Translations under genes and position numbers: made by a program
The notes under the pieces: generated by a model
What the model saw: the letters and a program-made list of their open reading frames with translations, nothing else
What the model was told of the DNA's origin: nothing
Database searches by the model: none
In this document: positions 5,224 to 6,316 of the stretch, in pieces
How the letters are laid out: each line of letters opens with the position of its first letter
Numbering within the stretch: the stretch's first letter is position 1
NCBI GenBank assembly: GCA_026982215.1
Contig: JALSHN010000027.1
Location: 1-6,316 of the forward strand
Source of the DNA: Gammaproteobacteria bacterium
GTDB taxonomy: Bacteria > Pseudomonadota > Gammaproteobacteria > S012-40
Direction: 5' to 3'
DNA: 6,316 bases

Positions 5224-6316
5224 ATGGAATCACTGACCCTGACCCCGGAGATGATCGCCGTGTTGGCGGTGATGGGGCTCACCATTTTCCTGTTCGTCTC
5301 CGAGATCGTCCGCGTGGATGTGGCGGCGGTGGTGATCATGATTCTGCTGGGCCTCACCGGCTTGGTGGATGCCGACCACCTGTTCGACGGCTTCGCCAGC
5401 AATGCGGTGATCTCCATCATCGCGGTGATGATCATCGGCGCCGGCCTGGACCGCACCGGGCTGATGAACAAGGTGGCCGCCTTCATCTTGCGCATCGGCG
5501 GGCAGACAGAGACCCGGCTGATTCCCATCATCTCCGGCACCGTAGGCGGTATCTCCAGCTTCATGCAGAACGTCGGCGCCGCCGCCCTGTTCCTGCCCGT
5601 GGTGCAACGGATCAGCGCCCGCACCGGCATCCCTCCCTCGCGGTTGCTGATGCCCATGGGCTTCACCGCCATCCTCGGCGGCACCATGACCATGGTGGGC
5701 TCCAGTCCGTTGATCCTGCTCAACGATCTCATCCTCAGCGCCAACGGCAATCTGCCAGAAGGCGTCCCCCCCATGGCCACCTTCGAGCTGTTCGACGTCA
5801 CCCCCATCGGCCTGGCACTGGTGGCCACCGGAATCCTCTATTTCGTCATCGCCGGGCGCTTCGTGCTGCCGGCGGTCAAGAGCGGCACCGAGGACAAGCC
5901 CCAGGAAGGCACGCTCGATTTCTTGCGCCGTGTCTACGGCTTCGAGGGCGAGATCTTCGAGCTGCGGGTACCCGCCGAGGCCTGCATCGCCGGACGCACG
6001 GTGGGCCAAGTGGAATCCCAGGCCAAGGGACTGCACATCCTCGCCATCCGTTGTGAAGAGATCGAGCTGGCACCACCGCGGGAGACGGTGATCGAACCCG
6101 GCTGTGACCTGGCCCTCATCGGCACACCCGAAGCCGTACAGGCCTGGGTGAGCCGATGCAAGCTGGAACTGGACAAGCAACTGGACGTCTTCGCCGAGGT
6201 ACTGGACAGCAGCCGTGCCGGCATCGCCGAGGTGGTGATTCCCCCCAGCTCCGGCTACATCGGCAAGACCCTGGGGGAGATCCGGCTGCGCAAACACTTC
6301 GGTGTCTCGGTGCTGG
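5224..6316 (+). CDS. SLC13/DASS-family permease with TrkA-C domains (partial, C-terminus beyond right edge)
   Basis: This is an inner-membrane transporter of the divalent anion:Na+ symporter type, open from ATG 5224 to the window end (364 codons). Hydrophobic segments fill about residues 9-29, 33-48, 60-76, 97-125, 141-169 and 197-219. GFASNAVISIIAVMIIGAGL (56-75) is typical. The two family signature loops appear as SSFMQNVGAAALFLP (111-125) and GGTMTMVGSSPLILLNDLI (152-170). A soluble part begins at about 240: FEGEIFELRVPAEAC opens a first TrkA-C (RCK_C) domain, and a second begins near 335 (AEVVIPPSSGYIGKTLGEI). The remaining helices should follow past the edge. Substrate cannot be told from sequence; relatives carry dicarboxylates, citrate or sulfate, and some are only annotated as SLC13 permeases. 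A weak GGGAAT Shine-Dalgarno precedes the ATG. It lies 102 bp after trmB and is probably a separate unit. Confidence 0.9.
   Translation, partial: MESLTLTPEMIAVLAVMGLTIFLFVSEIVRVDVAAVVIMILLGLTGLVDADHLFDGFASNAVISIIAVMIIGAGLDRTGLMNKVAAFILRIGGQTETRLIPIISGTVGGISSFMQNVGAAALFLPVVQRISARTGIPPSRLLMPMGFTAILGGTMTMVGSSPLILLNDLILSANGNLPEGVPPMATFELFDVTPIGLALVATGILYFVIAGRFVLPAVKSGTEDKPQEGTLDFLRRVYGFEGEIFELRVPAEACIAGRTVGQVESQAKGLHILAIRCEEIELAPPRETVIEPGCDLALIGTPEAVQAWVSRCKLELDKQLDVFAEVLDSSRAGIAEVVIPPSSGYIGKTLGEIRLRKHFGVSVL

Noticed and set aside
5230..6297. A 355-codon open frame opposite the SLC13 permease
   Set aside because: The translation is rich in His, Gly, Asp and Gln repeats without a domain, as expected antisense to a GC-rich membrane gene. 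The sense frame is clearly a transporter.
1..6316. CRISPR array, complete insertion sequence, toxin-antitoxin pair or defence operon
   Set aside because: No spaced short repeats, no transposase frame with terminal repeats, and no recognisable toxin, antitoxin or nuclease gene is present on either strand.

Overview
The window reads as chromosomal DNA of a GC-rich gammaproteobacterium. The order thiS-thiG-trmB, the mutY-yggX pair and the residue-level matches of MutY, ThiG, TrmB and YggX to gammaproteobacterial proteins all point that way. The genus cannot be fixed from the sequence alone. Most of the window (about 1235-6316) is ordinary core genome. The left 1.2 kb is accessory DNA.

Left part (1-1234): an AT-richer partial gene on the minus strand encodes an exported, probably outer-membrane beta-barrel protein and runs off the left edge. 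It is followed by about 200 bp without a recognisable gene, then a decayed tyrosine-recombinase (integrase) gene. That gene has lost its N-terminal half, carries one in-frame UGA, and has His where the first catalytic Arg should be. Its last codon lies 14 bp from the 3' end of an intact tRNA-Phe gene. This is the usual geometry of an integrative element inserted at a tRNA 3' end, so I read this part as the scar of an old island.

Middle (1235-3316): tRNA-Phe(GAA), yggX and mutY all lie on the minus strand. mutY and yggX overlap as TGATG. The tRNA has its own strong promoter, whose -35 box covers the yggX stop codon. Divergent from mutY are a 123-residue membrane protein with a CxxC/CxxC zinc-ribbon-like tail and a 33-residue single-helix membrane microprotein. 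tRNA-Gly(CCC) follows on the minus strand with a near-consensus promoter.

Right part (3391-6316): thiS, thiG and trmB are closely spaced on the plus strand. ThiS and ThiG are the sulfur carrier and synthase for the thiazole half of thiamine. TrmB makes m7G in tRNA. A partial SLC13-type permease with TrkA-C domains runs off the right edge.

I found no clear novel defence or mobile system. The best leads are the tRNA-Phe island scar, a ThiS whose essential C-terminal Gly-Gly is masked by three extra residues, and the unnamed zinc-ribbon/microprotein pair.
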